The notes below the pieces were generated by a model that saw only the letters and a program-made list of their open reading frames with translations, did not search any database and was not told where the DNA came from. A stretch of 64,000 nucleotides of DNA from Chitinophagales bacterium (GTDB taxonomy: Bacteria; Bacteroidota; Bacteroidia; Chitinophagales; UBA2359). The position numbers were made by a program, and so were the translations under genes. Below, piece after piece: positions 27,638-38,400 of this stretch. The stretch's first letter is position 1. Every line of letters starts with the position of its first letter. Location of the stretch: assembly GCA_016787295.1 (NCBI GenBank), contig JAEUUX010000146.1, positions 1 to 64,000 of the forward strand. Direction: 5' to 3'.

Positions 27638-27905
27638 TACGTCCGAATCGTGGCAAATAACGTCATTTGTGCCATGTCCTACGTCCGAATCATGGCAAAT
27701 AACGTCATTTGTGCCATGTCCTACCTCCGAATCGTGGCAAATAACGTCATTTGTGCCATGTCCTACGTCCGAATCATGGCAAATAACGTCATTTGTGCCA
27801 TGTCCTACGTCCGAATCATGGCAAATAACGTCATTTGTGCCATGTTGTACGTCCGAATCGTGGCAAATAACGTCATTTGTGCCATGTTGTACGTCCGTAT
27901 TTACG
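27638..27905. repeat. 42-bp tandem repeat array, hairpin-forming
   Basis: Six full units and one partial unit step by exactly 42 bases (27638, 27680, 27722, 27764, 27806, 27848, 27890). Each holds TCCGAATCRTGG, and CATGGC...AAAT facing ATTTGTGCCATG, an imperfect hairpin around AACGTC. Units differ only at single bases and there are no unique spacers. Confidence 0.9.
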
Positions 27906-28316
27906 TGAAATGCAGTATACGGAGCATAAATATACTTTTCCTATATACATAAAACACTATTTTTGCCTCTTTTGGGTCTCAAGAATAGCAACAAAAGCAT
28001 TTTGAGAGTTTGGTGTTTATTGGTTTGGGTATTAGTTCGCAAAATCATCTTTAGGACGGACACAAAAGGCTTTAGCAGTCGTTCTAAACAAGTATTTTCT
28101 TCTGTTAGAGGCTTCTGAATGGTCTTTGGGTTTATTTTTTTTAGGGAGCTATAGGCAACAAAATTGTTGTTTTATACGTTAGTTACATAAATCGCTATCT
28201 GTCGCAAAAAAAGCCTTATTTTCCTCTTTTTCCTCCCATCACATTGTTTGTTTGCAACCCAAACACGGCTTTTTGCGTCATTATGATAGTAGAAAAAGTT
28301 TTTTTGTTAAAAACCC
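27906..28316. other. Intergenic region, nothing recognised
   Basis: About 410 AT-rich bases between the 42-bp array and the promoter of the PorP/SprF gene. I see no gene, RNA or repeat. Confidence 0.5.
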
Positions 28317-28346
28317 TTGTTTTTTGCTCAAGAAACCTTATCTTTG
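28317..28346 (+). promoter_or_regulatory. Promoter of the first PorP/SprF gene
   Basis: TTG (28317-28319), 19 bases, then TATCTTTG (28339-28346), 18 bases before the ATG at 28364. Confidence 0.7.
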
Positions 28347-28363
28347 TACCTCTAAAACCTTCT

Positions 28364-29404
28364 ATGAATATGAAACACTACTGCCAAATGTTGGTATCTT
28401 TTGTAGCCTTTTGGTGTGTTATAAGCACTACTGTTTGGGCGCAAGATATTCATTACACCCAATTTTATGCCGATGTGTTGCGTTTGAACCCTGCCAACAC
28501 GGGTAATTTTGGGGCAGATTACCGTTTTGGTGCCAATGCACGAACACAATGGAATGCTGTTCCTGTTCCGTACCAAACTTTGTCGGCTTATGCCGATTTG
28601 GCATGGCTTCGCAACCGTCGTACAGCCACTAGTAATTGGATTGGCAGCGGCATTCGCCTTTTGGCAGACCAAGCAGGCACAGGACGTTTGTCGACCTACG
28701 AGGCAGCAGCAAGTGCGGCAGGTCATCTCAATTTGGGCAATGTGGGCTACCTTTCGTTGGGTGCCAACTTGACTTTTGTACAAAAGCAAGTAGACTTTGG
28801 GCGGCTCTATTTTAGTAGCCAATGGAACGAAGTTGACTTTGACCCTGATAAAAGTAGCCAAGAAAACATCATCGGCAACCGTTTGAGTTATATAGACATT
28901 GGAACGGGTATGGTGGCGAATGTTCGCATAGCCGACAATATTCTGTGGCATCTTGGCGCAGCGGGTTTGCATGTCAATCGTCCCAAGATTAGTTTCTTGA
29001 ATGGTAGCGAAAATCGTTTGGGAACGCGTCTACTGTTTCACACCAGCGGTACTATCGTGCTGAACAATTGGAGCATCGAACCCGCAACCTATTATACCAC
29101 CCAAAAGAAAGCCGCCGAATGGGTAATCGGCAGCAATGTAGGTATAAAAATCGGAGATAGTGGTTCGTTGCATAAGCCGCAACCCATCAAAACCTATTTC
29201 GGTTTGTGGTATCGCCACAAAGATGCCATAGCGCCGCTCGTGGGCATGGAAATGGCAGATTATCGCTTTTTGTTGTCCTACGATGTCAATATTTCGTCTC
29301 TTGCCGATGCTACGCGTGGTCGTGGTGGTTTGGAAATTTCGTTGGTGCATGTCGGCACGTTCAACAAATTGACCAATAGTACCATCTATTGCCCGCGCTT
29401 CTAA
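28364..29404 (+). CDS. PorP/SprF family outer membrane protein (first copy)
   Basis: 346 residues with a signal peptide (about 1-26, ending TVWAQ) and the family opening DIHYTQFYADVLRLNPANTG, followed by alternating amphipathic strands typical of a PorP/SprF outer membrane barrel. Such proteins assist T9SS export or surface attachment of particular adhesins. The end lacks a clear CTD. No adhesin gene is adjacent, so the partner must be elsewhere. A frame open from 28244 is rejected because the promoter lies inside it; an ATG two codons later (28370) is an alternative start. Confidence 0.88.
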   Translation: MNMKHYCQMLVSFVAFWCVISTTVWAQDIHYTQFYADVLRLNPANTGNFGADYRFGANARTQWNAVPVPYQTLSAYADLAWLRNRRTATSNWIGSGIRLLADQAGTGRLSTYEAAASAAGHLNLGNVGYLSLGANLTFVQKQVDFGRLYFSSQWNEVDFDPDKSSQENIIGNRLSYIDIGTGMVANVRIADNILWHLGAAGLHVNRPKISFLNGSENRLGTRLLFHTSGTIVLNNWSIEPATYYTTQKKAAEWVIGSNVGIKIGDSGSLHKPQPIKTYFGLWYRHKDAIAPLVGMEMADYRFLLSYDVNISSLADATRGRGGLEISLVHVGTFNKLTNSTIYCPRF

Positions 29405-29610
29405 CAAGTGTCTTTCTATAAAAACCTCCAACATATTGCTTTGTGGTCAAATGTACCTTATGATGTTGTTGTTACCTATAAGTCGTATTCGGAGCTATAT
29501 TTCGTGGCTTATTTGTCGGGCAATAACAAGACAATAACTCTACAATTCTGTGATAACTTTTGTATTGGGCATGAAAATAATACCTCAAGAAAAATTAGAT
29601 TTCCACCCCA

Positions 29611-29645
29611 AAACCGCTTATTATCCACAATAAGCGGTTTTTTTA
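29611..29645 (+). terminator. Terminator between the PorP/SprF gene and recG
   Basis: AAACCGCTTATT pairs perfectly with AATAAGCGGTTT across a 6-base loop and is followed by TTTT. It separates the PorP/SprF transcript from recG and rules out the long upstream extension of the recG frame. Confidence 0.9.
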
Positions 29646-29731
29646 AGTTTTGGGAGCTAATTATTGGCGAAAAAATTGTTTTTTTACCAAAAAAATTAGA
29701 ACTTTGCAACGCAATAACCATACAATATATC

Positions 29732-31885
29732 ATGACGAAGCCCAACGATACAAGCAACCCCAAACATATCTTAGACACGCCCATCGAATACCTAAAAGGT
29801 GTGGGACCCAAACGGGCGGAGTTGCTACAGAAAGAATTACAGATTTTTACTTGGGGCGATTTGTTGAACCATTTTCCTTTTCGCTACGAAGACCGTACCA
29901 AAGTGTATTTGGTGCGCGACATCAATCCCGAATCTCCAAACATACAAATCAAAGGAAGACTCGCCAATATGCAGATTCTGGGCGAAGGTAAAACACAGCG
30001 CTTGGCTGCCAACTTGATTGACGATGTGGGTGGGTCGGTGGAGTTGGTGTGGTTTAGGAATGTGCATGGCATCAAAGCCTATTTGCGTCCAAATGCCACT
30101 TATTTGGTGTTTGGCAAACCTACTTTGTTCAAAAATAAGTATAACATTTCGCATCCCGAAATGGAACTGATTGAGGACGAAGAAGAGGTTTTGATGTCGT
30201 TGGATAGCCGCATTATCCCCATCTATCATACCACCGAAAAGATGAAACTGCGCGGTTTTGATAGCAAAACTTTGCACCGAAGCATCAAATCCCTCTTGGA
30301 AAAAATCGACATTAACAAAGATATTGCCGAAAACTTGCCTTCGAGCATATTGGAAGAAGAGAATCTGCTGCCGCGAAGCGAAGCCTATCAACAAATTCAT
30401 ACACCCCAAAACGAAAAATGGATAGCTATGGCACAAAAGCGCATTAAGTTCGAGGAATTGTTTTTTGTGCAGTTGCGTTTGTGCAAAATCAAAACCGACC
30501 GACACCACAAATTAGAAGGTTTGCGTTTTGAGCAGATAGGTCACTATTTCAATAAATTTTATGCTGAACAATTGCCTTTTGAACTCACCAACGCACAAAA
30601 AAGGGTGCTGAAAGAGATACGGCGCGACACGGCTACGGGTTATCAAATGAACCGTTTGGTGCAAGGTGATGTGGGTAGCGGTAAAACAATCGTTGCGCTA
30701 ATGGCGATGCTTATGGCAATAGACAACGGTTTTCAGGCGTGTATGATGGCTCCCACCGAAATCCTCGCCCAACAACACTACGAAAAGTTAGCGCCAATGG
30801 TGGAGGCTTTAGATTTGCGAATGGAACTGCTAACAGGCTCGATGAAAAGCAAAAAAACGCGCCGCCGCATTGCCGAGGGTTTGCTTTTGGGAACGATTCA
30901 TATCCTCGTCGGGACACATGCTTTGATTGAAGACACCGTGCAGTTTAGGGATTTGGGCTTGGTGGTGGTTGATGAACAACACCGTTTTGGGGTGGAACAA
31001 CGGGCGCGCCTTTGGAAGAAAAATACCACCGCTCCGCCACATATTTTGGTGATGACCGCAACGCCTATCCCCCGCACGCTGGCAATGACGCTCTATGGCG
31101 ATTTAGATGTTTCGGTGATCGACGAACTGCCACCCGGTCGCAAACCCATTCAGACTGTCCATTATTTTGAACCCAAACGACTGCAAGTATATGGTTTTAT
31201 GCGGGAACAAATAGCCAAAGGTAGACAAATCTATATGGTATTTCCGCTTATCAACGAGTCGGAAACCATGTCCTACAAAAACCTCATGGAAGGCTACGAA
31301 AATGTGGCAAATATTTTTCCTGCTCCCGAATACCAGATTAGTGTGGTGCATGGACAAATGCACACCATCGATAAGGACTTCGAGATGCAACGGTTTAAAC
31401 AAGGTGAAACGCATATCATGGTGGCTACAACAGTTATTGAGGTGGGCGTTGATGTGCCAAATGCGTCGGTGATGGTGATTGAAAGTGCCGAAAGGTTTGG
31501 CTTGGCACAGTTGCACCAATTGCGCGGGCGCGTCGGGCGCGGTGCCGAGCAGTCTTATTGTATCTTGATGACAGGCGAAAAGTTGTCCGCCGACGGACGT
31601 TTGCGCATGAAAACAATGACCGAAACCAACGACGGCTTTAAAATTTCGGAGGTAGATATGAACCTCCGGGGACCGGGTGACATTGCAGGCACACAACAAA
31701 GCGGGATAGTGAACATGAAGTTGGCAGATTTGGTGAAAGACCAACAATTGTTGCATCGAGCGCGCAACGTGGCGCAGGATTTGTTAGCCGCCGACCCGCG
31801 CCTCGAACAAGCCGAAAACCTGCCGACACAGCGCTATTTGGCTAATATGGATTTTAATCGCAGCGTTTGGAGCAGGATTTCTTAG
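29732..31885 (+). CDS. recG: ATP-dependent DNA helicase RecG
   Basis: Branched-DNA translocase that remodels stalled replication forks and Holliday junctions. 717 residues: an N-terminal wedge/OB domain (YLKGVGPKRAELLQKEL, IQIKGRLANMQI), helicase motif I GDVGSGKTIVAL, motif II VVVDEQHRFGVEQR, motif III ILVMTATPIPRTLA, and C-terminal motifs ATTVIEVGVDVPNA and QLRGRVGRG, then NLRGPGDIAGTQQSG. The frame is open 108 codons upstream through a terminator; the ATG at 29732 matches the family start. Single gene on its strand; aqpZ converges from the other side. Confidence 0.96.
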   Translation: MTKPNDTSNPKHILDTPIEYLKGVGPKRAELLQKELQIFTWGDLLNHFPFRYEDRTKVYLVRDINPESPNIQIKGRLANMQILGEGKTQRLAANLIDDVGGSVELVWFRNVHGIKAYLRPNATYLVFGKPTLFKNKYNISHPEMELIEDEEEVLMSLDSRIIPIYHTTEKMKLRGFDSKTLHRSIKSLLEKIDINKDIAENLPSSILEEENLLPRSEAYQQIHTPQNEKWIAMAQKRIKFEELFFVQLRLCKIKTDRHHKLEGLRFEQIGHYFNKFYAEQLPFELTNAQKRVLKEIRRDTATGYQMNRLVQGDVGSGKTIVALMAMLMAIDNGFQACMMAPTEILAQQHYEKLAPMVEALDLRMELLTGSMKSKKTRRRIAEGLLLGTIHILVGTHALIEDTVQFRDLGLVVVDEQHRFGVEQRARLWKKNTTAPPHILVMTATPIPRTLAMTLYGDLDVSVIDELPPGRKPIQTVHYFEPKRLQVYGFMREQIAKGRQIYMVFPLINESETMSYKNLMEGYENVANIFPAPEYQISVVHGQMHTIDKDFEMQRFKQGETHIMVATTVIEVGVDVPNASVMVIESAERFGLAQLHQLRGRVGRGAEQSYCILMTGEKLSADGRLRMKTMTETNDGFKISEVDMNLRGPGDIAGTQQSGIVNMKLADLVKDQQLLHRARNVAQDLLAADPRLEQAENLPTQRYLANMDFNRSVWSRIS

Positions 31886-31954
31886 CCAACATAATATTGG
31901 GTGCGAGCAAACATCATTCGGATAATCGGTAAAAACCAAAGACCTTTTGCCAAA

Positions 31955-32605
31955 TTACTCAGGTTGGTTTAGCATTTTCCACACACCAACAGCCAACAAT
32001 GCGCCTATAATGGGTGCGGTCATGTAAATCCACACATCAGCCATATTGCCCGAAACAACAGCAGGCGACAGACTTCGAGCAGGGTTCATCGAGGCACCGC
32101 AAATCGGACCTGCAAACATCGCCTCTAAAAGCACCGTTCCTCCTATGGCTATTCCTGCAAAAGGTTTTATTTCTTTTGAACCTTGTGATACCATTAGTAT
32201 GACCATCATCAAAATAAAAGTTAGTATCAACTCCAATACAAACGATTGCATTGATGAACCTGCTGGAAGGCTCGCTCCCAAATTTTGGTTGATAGGAAAA
32301 AGAAATTTTAGGATCAATGAGGCTAAAAACGCACCAGCTATTTGGCTACCAATATAAGGCAAAGCGTCTTTTTTGTCAAATCTGCCCGATAATGCAAAAC
32401 CTACTGTTACAGCAGGATTAAATTGGGCACCAGATATACTCCCAAATGCGTATATCATGCACATTACTATCAACCCAAATGTTATTGCTACGCCTGCATG
32501 AGTGATAGAACCTTGTGTTTCTTGGTTAATAATAATGGCACCTGTTCCACAAAAAACGAGTGCAAACGTGCCAATAAACTCTGCTAAGTATTTTTTCATA
32601 CCCAT
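31955..32605 (-). CDS. Aquaporin (MIP family channel)
   Basis: 216 residues with six membrane segments and the two half-helix NPA boxes QFNPAVTVG (about 64) and MNPARS (about 176). GTFALVFCGTGA in the first segment and the arginine directly after the second NPA are the usual selectivity features. The sequence is closer to AqpZ-type water channels than to long glycerol facilitators (no large extracellular insertions), so water transport is most likely. The ATG at 32599 would drop two residues. The 3' end faces recG. Confidence 0.9.
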   Translation of the reverse strand: MGMKKYLAEFIGTFALVFCGTGAIIINQETQGSITHAGVAITFGLIVMCMIYAFGSISGAQFNPAVTVGFALSGRFDKKDALPYIGSQIAGAFLASLILKFLFPINQNLGASLPAGSSMQSFVLELILTFILMMVILMVSQGSKEIKPFAGIAIGGTVLLEAMFAGPICGASMNPARSLSPAVVSGNMADVWIYMTAPIIGALLAVGVWKMLNQPE

Positions 32606-32695
32606 TTAAGGTGTTTTTACTAATTTTTGAACGCTGTCGGTTATTAATTTTGTGATGACGCTTTGTCTATTATTTTTGTGCAAAATGTTATTGAG

Positions 32696-34060
32696 CTACT
32701 GTTGTCTATTAGCTGTATTTTCATTTTTTTGTACCGACACTTGGTACACTGTTTGGGTTTTATCGGTGATTTTGAAACGCTCATCAATGCGGTGTCCAAC
32801 TATCCACACGATTTTTTGTTCGTTGTCTTCGAGCAGCCATGTATGTTTTTTTTCGTTTCGATTCAGCTTTTGGTCAGAGAAAAAACGGCTCACTTTTTTC
32901 TTCTTTTTGTTCATACCCAAAGGATAAAAATAATCTCCCTCCTGCCACAACCTTAACCGCAACGGGAAAACGAGTTTGCTATAGTCCAAAGCTGCAATAT
33001 GGCGGTCGGTGGGTGTTGTGTATTGAGTAGTGGTGTGCTGTGTGATCAATAGTTCAAAAATAGTCCCTGCGATGTGGTTGGTATCAGGCTCAATGATATA
33101 AAAGGTAGCTTGTTCGGTGCTTCGGGGGCTGATGATGAGGTGTTTGCGGTCTTTGAGGAGTTGGTGGGTGTTGGAAAGAAAAATTTTGCCAGACTCAGCG
33201 TTGAGGGCGTGGATAATGTCGTTGAGTTGCGTATTGTGGAAGCCAAAATCTTTTAGCAGCTCATACAAAATGGTGCGCAAAGCAGGCAGTTGTTGCAAGC
33301 GAGCAATGGGCATCGTATAGGTTTGCTGGTCGTTGGCGGTCAGCAACTTTTTTTTGTATTGTTCGATAGCTTGTTGATAAATAATTTCTGTTTCAGCAAA
33401 TCGCAGGGCGTTGTGGTAAAACGTTTGCGTCAAATTGGGATTGATTTCTTGCAAAGTGGGTATGACCAAATGACGGATTTTGTTGCGGGTATATTTGGTT
33501 TCATTGTTACTCGAGTCCTGACGGTATTCGATTTGGTGCTGTTCCGCAAAAGCGCTGATACTTTCTTTGTCAGTAAACAAGAGCGGACGTATGACTTTGC
33601 CTTGTCGGGGCAAAATGCCATGCAAACCTGCAATGCCTGTGCCTTTGGTGAGGTTGTATAGCATCGTTTCGACAAGGTCGTTTTGGTGATGTGCTGTAGC
33701 AATGGCGGCGTATTGGTATTCTTGTCTGATGTGTTCGAGCCATTGGTAGCGCAACTCGCGTGCTGCCATTTGTATGGAAATACCTTGCATGTTGGCATGT
33801 TGTTGCGTATCGAAACGAATGGTGTGAAAAGGAACACCATATTTCGTTTCGGCAAGTTGTTGTACCCATTGCTGTTCGTCATCGGATTCTTTGTGGCGCA
33901 AGCCGAAATTACAGTGAGCAATAGCAAAGTCGTATTGCAATTGGTGCAACAATTCGCACAAAACTGTGGAGTCTATGCCTCCACTAACAGCAACCAAAAG
34001 CCTTGTATGAGGTGGGATAAGTTGTTGGTCTTGTATGTATTTTTGAAACAGTTGTAACAT
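32696..34060 (-). CDS. tilS: tRNA(Ile)-lysidine synthase
   Basis: Attaches lysine to C34 of tRNA-Ile(CAU) using ATP, so that it reads AUA; essential in most bacteria. 454 residues with the PP-loop SGGIDSTVL (about 27-35), the substrate segment AHCNFGLRHKESDDE, ATAHHQNDLVETML and GLHGILPRQGKVIRPLL, and the C-terminal TilS domain (LRLWQEGDYFYPLGMN, KKVSRFFSDQKL). Normal for Bacteroidota. A strong promoter lies 97 bases upstream. Confidence 0.95.
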   Translation of the reverse strand: MLQLFQKYIQDQQLIPPHTRLLVAVSGGIDSTVLCELLHQLQYDFAIAHCNFGLRHKESDDEQQWVQQLAETKYGVPFHTIRFDTQQHANMQGISIQMAARELRYQWLEHIRQEYQYAAIATAHHQNDLVETMLYNLTKGTGIAGLHGILPRQGKVIRPLLFTDKESISAFAEQHQIEYRQDSSNNETKYTRNKIRHLVIPTLQEINPNLTQTFYHNALRFAETEIIYQQAIEQYKKKLLTANDQQTYTMPIARLQQLPALRTILYELLKDFGFHNTQLNDIIHALNAESGKIFLSNTHQLLKDRKHLIISPRSTEQATFYIIEPDTNHIAGTIFELLITQHTTTQYTTPTDRHIAALDYSKLVFPLRLRLWQEGDYFYPLGMNKKKKKVSRFFSDQKLNRNEKKHTWLLEDNEQKIVWIVGHRIDERFKITDKTQTVYQVSVQKNENTANRQQ

Positions 34061-34156
34061 GATGTTTTTAGGTAGAAAGTAAAAAAGAAATGGTGTTCAT
34101 TCTTTTTTGGATTGATAAAAAGTAAGTGGTTTTGGGGTTTGAATGAATGTAGCCTG

Positions 34157-34187
34157 CAAAGGTAATCAACAATACGGAAACTGCCAA
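34157..34187 (-). promoter_or_regulatory. Promoter of tilS
   Basis: On the minus strand TTG (34187-34185), 20 bases, then TACCTTTG (34164-34157), 97 bases before the tilS ATG. Confidence 0.7.
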
Positions 34188-34247
34188 GTTTTATGAGGTA
34201 TTTAAAGTTTTTTTCAAGCTTTCATGTCATTTCAAATCCGTATGTAC

Positions 34248-34294
34248 AAAAAAATCCCGCTCTATGGTTTTGGGCTATAGGGCGGGATTTTTTT
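34248..34294. terminator. Terminator after the adhesin-PorP operon
   Basis: AAAAATCCCGC pairs with GCGGGATTTTT, with additional pairs toward the loop and T runs on both sides. It follows the PorP/SprF stop codon on the minus strand by about 50 bases. Confidence 0.88.
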
Positions 34295-34345
34295 ATTACT
34301 TATTTTGTAATCATACAATTCTGAGTGGGGTATTATCCACAATGT

Positions 34346-35290
34346 TTAGAAATAACGCGGCGATTTGTAGCGGTTTTTGGTGCCACCAATATCTATGCCC
34401 AGCGTAATTTCGTGTGAGCCAGAGGTATATGACTGTAATTGACTAATCGTAAAGTCATAAGCATACCCAATACGGTATTTGTCTTTGTAGTGGAACAATG
34501 CAATAAGGTTGGCAGATTCGGGAACAAATTGGCTATCAAAACGGAACGACCCACCCATCTCGAACATTTTTCGGAAGATGAAATTGAGGTTCAAATCGGT
34601 TTGAATAGGCGCGTTGCCCGGTACCATTTTCACCAAAGCAGAAGGTTTAAGTGCAAAGTCTTCCATTGGTTGTATTACGCCGCCTACGGTAAAGAAATAG
34701 TTGCGAAACTCTTTGGCATTGCCTACTGTTCCGTCGGCATATAATTGGTTTTGCAACAAACGCGGACATGAAGCCCCCAAATAAAAGGCTTGGGTATTGA
34801 AATAAAGTCCCAACCCAAAGTTAGGTAGCCATGCCGTTTGGTTGCCTTGGAACAAAGGGTCATCGTTGTTGCCTTCGGGATTGACCTGTACATCGTTCCA
34901 GTTGGAACGCAAATGCAGGATATTGGCTTCGACACCCATGCTTAGGGTGCCAGGACCCACTTGTAGGCGATAGGAATAGGCACCGCCCAAGGTGAAGCGT
35001 TGATGCACGCCAATTTGGTCATATTCCAAATAACCACCGACCCCAAAGCGGCTTTTTTTTGTTAAAGCGGTGTGTCCGCTAATGGCAATTTCTTTGGGTG
35101 CGCCATCAATTTTCACCCATTGATTGCGATAATAAGCATCTATGCTCAAGCGTTCGGAGCGCCCTGCATACGCGGGGTTGTGTAGCAAACCGTTGTACAT
35201 ATACATAGTATAGCGCGGCTCTTGTTGTGCTACTAAGGTTTGTATGGCTGTGCATACTATTAGGAGACTAAAAAATAGACTTTTTTTCAT
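34346..35290 (-). CDS. PorP/SprF family outer membrane protein (adhesin partner)
   Basis: 314 residues with a signal peptide (ending TLVAQ, about 21) and the family opening QEPRYTMYMYNGLLHNPAYAG, followed by barrel-like strands (FGVGGYLEYDQIGVH, AGAYSYRLQVGPGTLSMG pattern) to YDFTISQLQSYTSGSHEITLGI. Established knowledge: adhesins with CHU_C (type B) sorting tails need an SprF-type partner, usually encoded next to them. This gene lies 111 bases after the giant adhesin gene on the same strand, so it is the likely dedicated export or anchoring partner. The leader TTAATTAATCTCC is shared with the adhesin gene. Confidence 0.9.
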   Translation of the reverse strand: MKKSLFFSLLIVCTAIQTLVAQQEPRYTMYMYNGLLHNPAYAGRSERLSIDAYYRNQWVKIDGAPKEIAISGHTALTKKSRFGVGGYLEYDQIGVHQRFTLGGAYSYRLQVGPGTLSMGVEANILHLRSNWNDVQVNPEGNNDDPLFQGNQTAWLPNFGLGLYFNTQAFYLGASCPRLLQNQLYADGTVGNAKEFRNYFFTVGGVIQPMEDFALKPSALVKMVPGNAPIQTDLNLNFIFRKMFEMGGSFRFDSQFVPESANLIALFHYKDKYRIGYAYDFTISQLQSYTSGSHEITLGIDIGGTKNRYKSPRYF

Positions 35291-35401
35291 GGGAAAGGAG
35301 ATTAATTAAAGCTAATGAAAATACTACCCTTTGAGCAGCGCGCCGTTCTTCTTGCTAAGGATAGAGACCCGCGCTGCTCGGATAGAAACATAGATAGGTT
35401 T

Positions 35402-38400
35402 TTATCGTTTGAGTTCTATAAAACCATTGATTTGTTTTTCGCTATCAGGCGTTAGTTTAACGATGTAGAAATAAGTGCCATCGGGCAAATCATTGCCGTT
35501 TTGTTGCCATTTTCCGTTCCATTCGTTCAAACCGTCACCATATCCGCTTTGACGGAACACAATGTCACCCCAACGGTTAAAAATAATAACTTCATTTTCG
35601 GGATAACAAGCATAGAGGTTAAATACTTCCCATATTTCGTATTTGCCGTCTCCATTGGGCGAAAAACCGTTAGGATAGAACAATGGCAAGTTACAATCGG
35701 GTTCAACGACTATCAACACTTGCGCCGTATCACACAAATTATTGACACATACCACATAACTAAACGTATCTACACCTGTAAAGAACGGATCAGGTAGGTA
35801 GGTAATGGTGGTGTCGTTGGTGACGGTGGCTGTACCATTGGCAGGAGCGGTCAATATGGTCACAATTGGACTAAAGCCGTCTATGGTAGGAATGGTATCG
35901 TTGCCCAATACACTAATTACTATTTCGGTGGCAGCCAGCGTGGTGTCTATGTCATCAAAAGCTATAATCAAGGTGTCGTTGGTGCTGGTGCTATCTATGT
36001 TGATAAACACAAAAGCACTGTCAATATTGCCATTGGCATCGGTAATCTGGTATACTATAACATCAGACCCTAAATAAGCAGAATCAGGTGTATATAATAT
36101 GTCATTACCTACCAATTGTGCTGTACCGTGTTGTGGGTCTTGCAGAATAATGACCGTAAGTGGTTCTTCACCTGTATCATTGCCCAAAACATTTATCAAA
36201 GTATCCACTTGTCCAAAAGCCATATTAACCGTATCGTTTTCGGCATTGATGGTGATGGTTTCGGGCAATACATAGAGGCAAATATTGAGCGTATCGCACA
36301 CGCCTGTCGTATCGCAAATACCAATGCTAAAGAAGTCTGTTCCTGTATAATCTAAATCAGGTTGATAGTTAATACAAGAATCAGCGCTATTAGGGTCAAA
36401 GAAAATAGTACCGTTGCTGGCGTTGCTATATATTACAATGGTATCTATAGCAAATGGTGGTGTAATATAATCGCCAATGCAAATGGTGGTGGGCGTATTG
36501 GTGTTGGTAGTAACGCTAATGTCACAACTCAAGGAGTCGGGTACGATATTAATCACCACAAAACTGGTATCGCAATTGCCCAAGGTATCACAAATGGCGT
36601 AGTAGAAAGTATCTACACCCACATAAGCAGAGTCAGAGACATAACTCAATACGTTTTGTGGTGGAGCGAAAAATACCGTTCCGTGTAAAGCGTCGGTCAC
36701 AATACCAGTCACACTAATGGCATCGCCCAAATCGTTGTCCAATACTGGGATTTCGATAAGTTCTCCCGAAGCCGCAAATACATAGTCAGGGTTGGCTACC
36801 ACTGGCTCTGGAATGGTGTCGGTGGTAATGGTGATGATAATCCAAGCTGTGTCGCACAAAGGCGGTGTGCCGTTGTCACATACTATATATTGTATCGAAT
36901 CAATACCTGTAGCGTCTGCGTTGGCTTGGTACAAAATGCTATTGGTAGGCAATACTTGTATTACGCCTTGTTGTGGTCCTTGTACTATGCTAATGGTGCC
37001 TATTTGTGCCAATGGATTATCGGCTGCATTCGGGTCTATGTCGTTGTCCAATATTGGTATTTCTACAAAAGCACCTGCTTCCACCGTTGCTTGGTCGTCT
37101 TGTGCAATAGGTGCTAAATTGATGCTATCGGGCGTGATATTGATGAAAACTATTGCTGTATCACACAAAACAGAATCGGCATTGTCACACACCACATATA
37201 CCAAAGTGTCTGCTCCAACATAAGCAGAATCAGGTGTGTAGGTGATAGTGCCTGTGGCATCTATGACCGCTGTTCCATGATTAGGTTGGGTAGTAATGGC
37301 TGTAATGGTCAACATATCGCCATCGGGGTCGGTGTCGTTGTCCAAAACAGGAATTATTACGTTGCTATTTGCTTCACCATTCGCAAAATCATCGTTGGCA
37401 ATAGGTGCTTGGTTGAGTTGATAGTATTCTGTTACAGTAATGAACACAAAAGCCGTATCGCACAAAGCAGGCGTTCCATTGTCACAAACAGTATATAATA
37501 AAGTATCTGTCCCCACAAAATCGGCATTGGCGGTATAACTAATAGTATTGTTAGCTGTAACAATAGCCGTACCATGATTAGGCGCTGTAACAATGCTCAA
37601 TGTGCCGATAGTTGCCAAAGGATTGTCTTCGGGATTGGGGTCGGTGTCGTTGTCCAAAACAGGAATATCTATTGTTTGTCCGCTTTGGGTGTTGGCTATA
37701 TCGTTTTGTGCGTCGGGAGGAGTTGCTCCTTGCGTCATAATCACTACCACAAAAGTAGAAGAGCATTCTTGGTTGGTATTACAAATGGTATAGTCAAAAT
37801 AATCTGTACCGCTGGTAAATCCTGGATAAGGATTATATGACACAGTTCCATCGGGATTCAATTGGGTAGTGCCATTGCCTGCTTGAGCTACTGTACTTAC
37901 CGCAATATCATTACCAAAATCGTTGGTCAATACGTTGATAATAGTTACTTGTCCTGATTGTGCATATACCGTATCGGTAATTGCCAAAGGTGGCACGGGA
38001 ATAGTATCGCTATTGACAGTAACAATAACCATGGCATTGTCGCACAAAGGCGGTGTATCAGTATCGCAAAGATTATACACAAAAGTATCTACACCAATAA
38101 AGCCATTATTAGGCGTATATAAAATAGTACCGTTGGCATTGATAACTGCTGTACCATTGTTGGGCAATGTGCTAATTTCTGCAATATTCACCGCTCCACC
38201 ATCGGGGTCTATATCGTTTTGCAATACAGGTATTTCTATGGCGGTGTTAATGCTGGTGTTAGCGGCATCGTCGCTGGCAATAGGTGCTTGGTTGTCCGTA
38301 ATAAGATCGACGGTTACAAACACGCTGGCAGTGTCACAATCAGATTGGTCGGCATTACAGATAATATAAGAGAAGACATCAATGCCCGTGAAATCGCTAT

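Noticed and set aside
27638-27905. CRISPR array
   Set aside because: The repeats are directly joined with no unique spacers, and no cas genes are in the window.
27567-27908. 113-codon frame with 14-residue repeats across the 42-bp array
   Set aside because: The repeated peptide follows from the DNA repeat; the units also form hairpins, and another plus-strand frame is open as well.
29408-29731. 108-codon N-terminal extension of recG
   Set aside because: It contains a strong terminator hairpin, has no family similarity, and the ATG at 29732 fits RecG.
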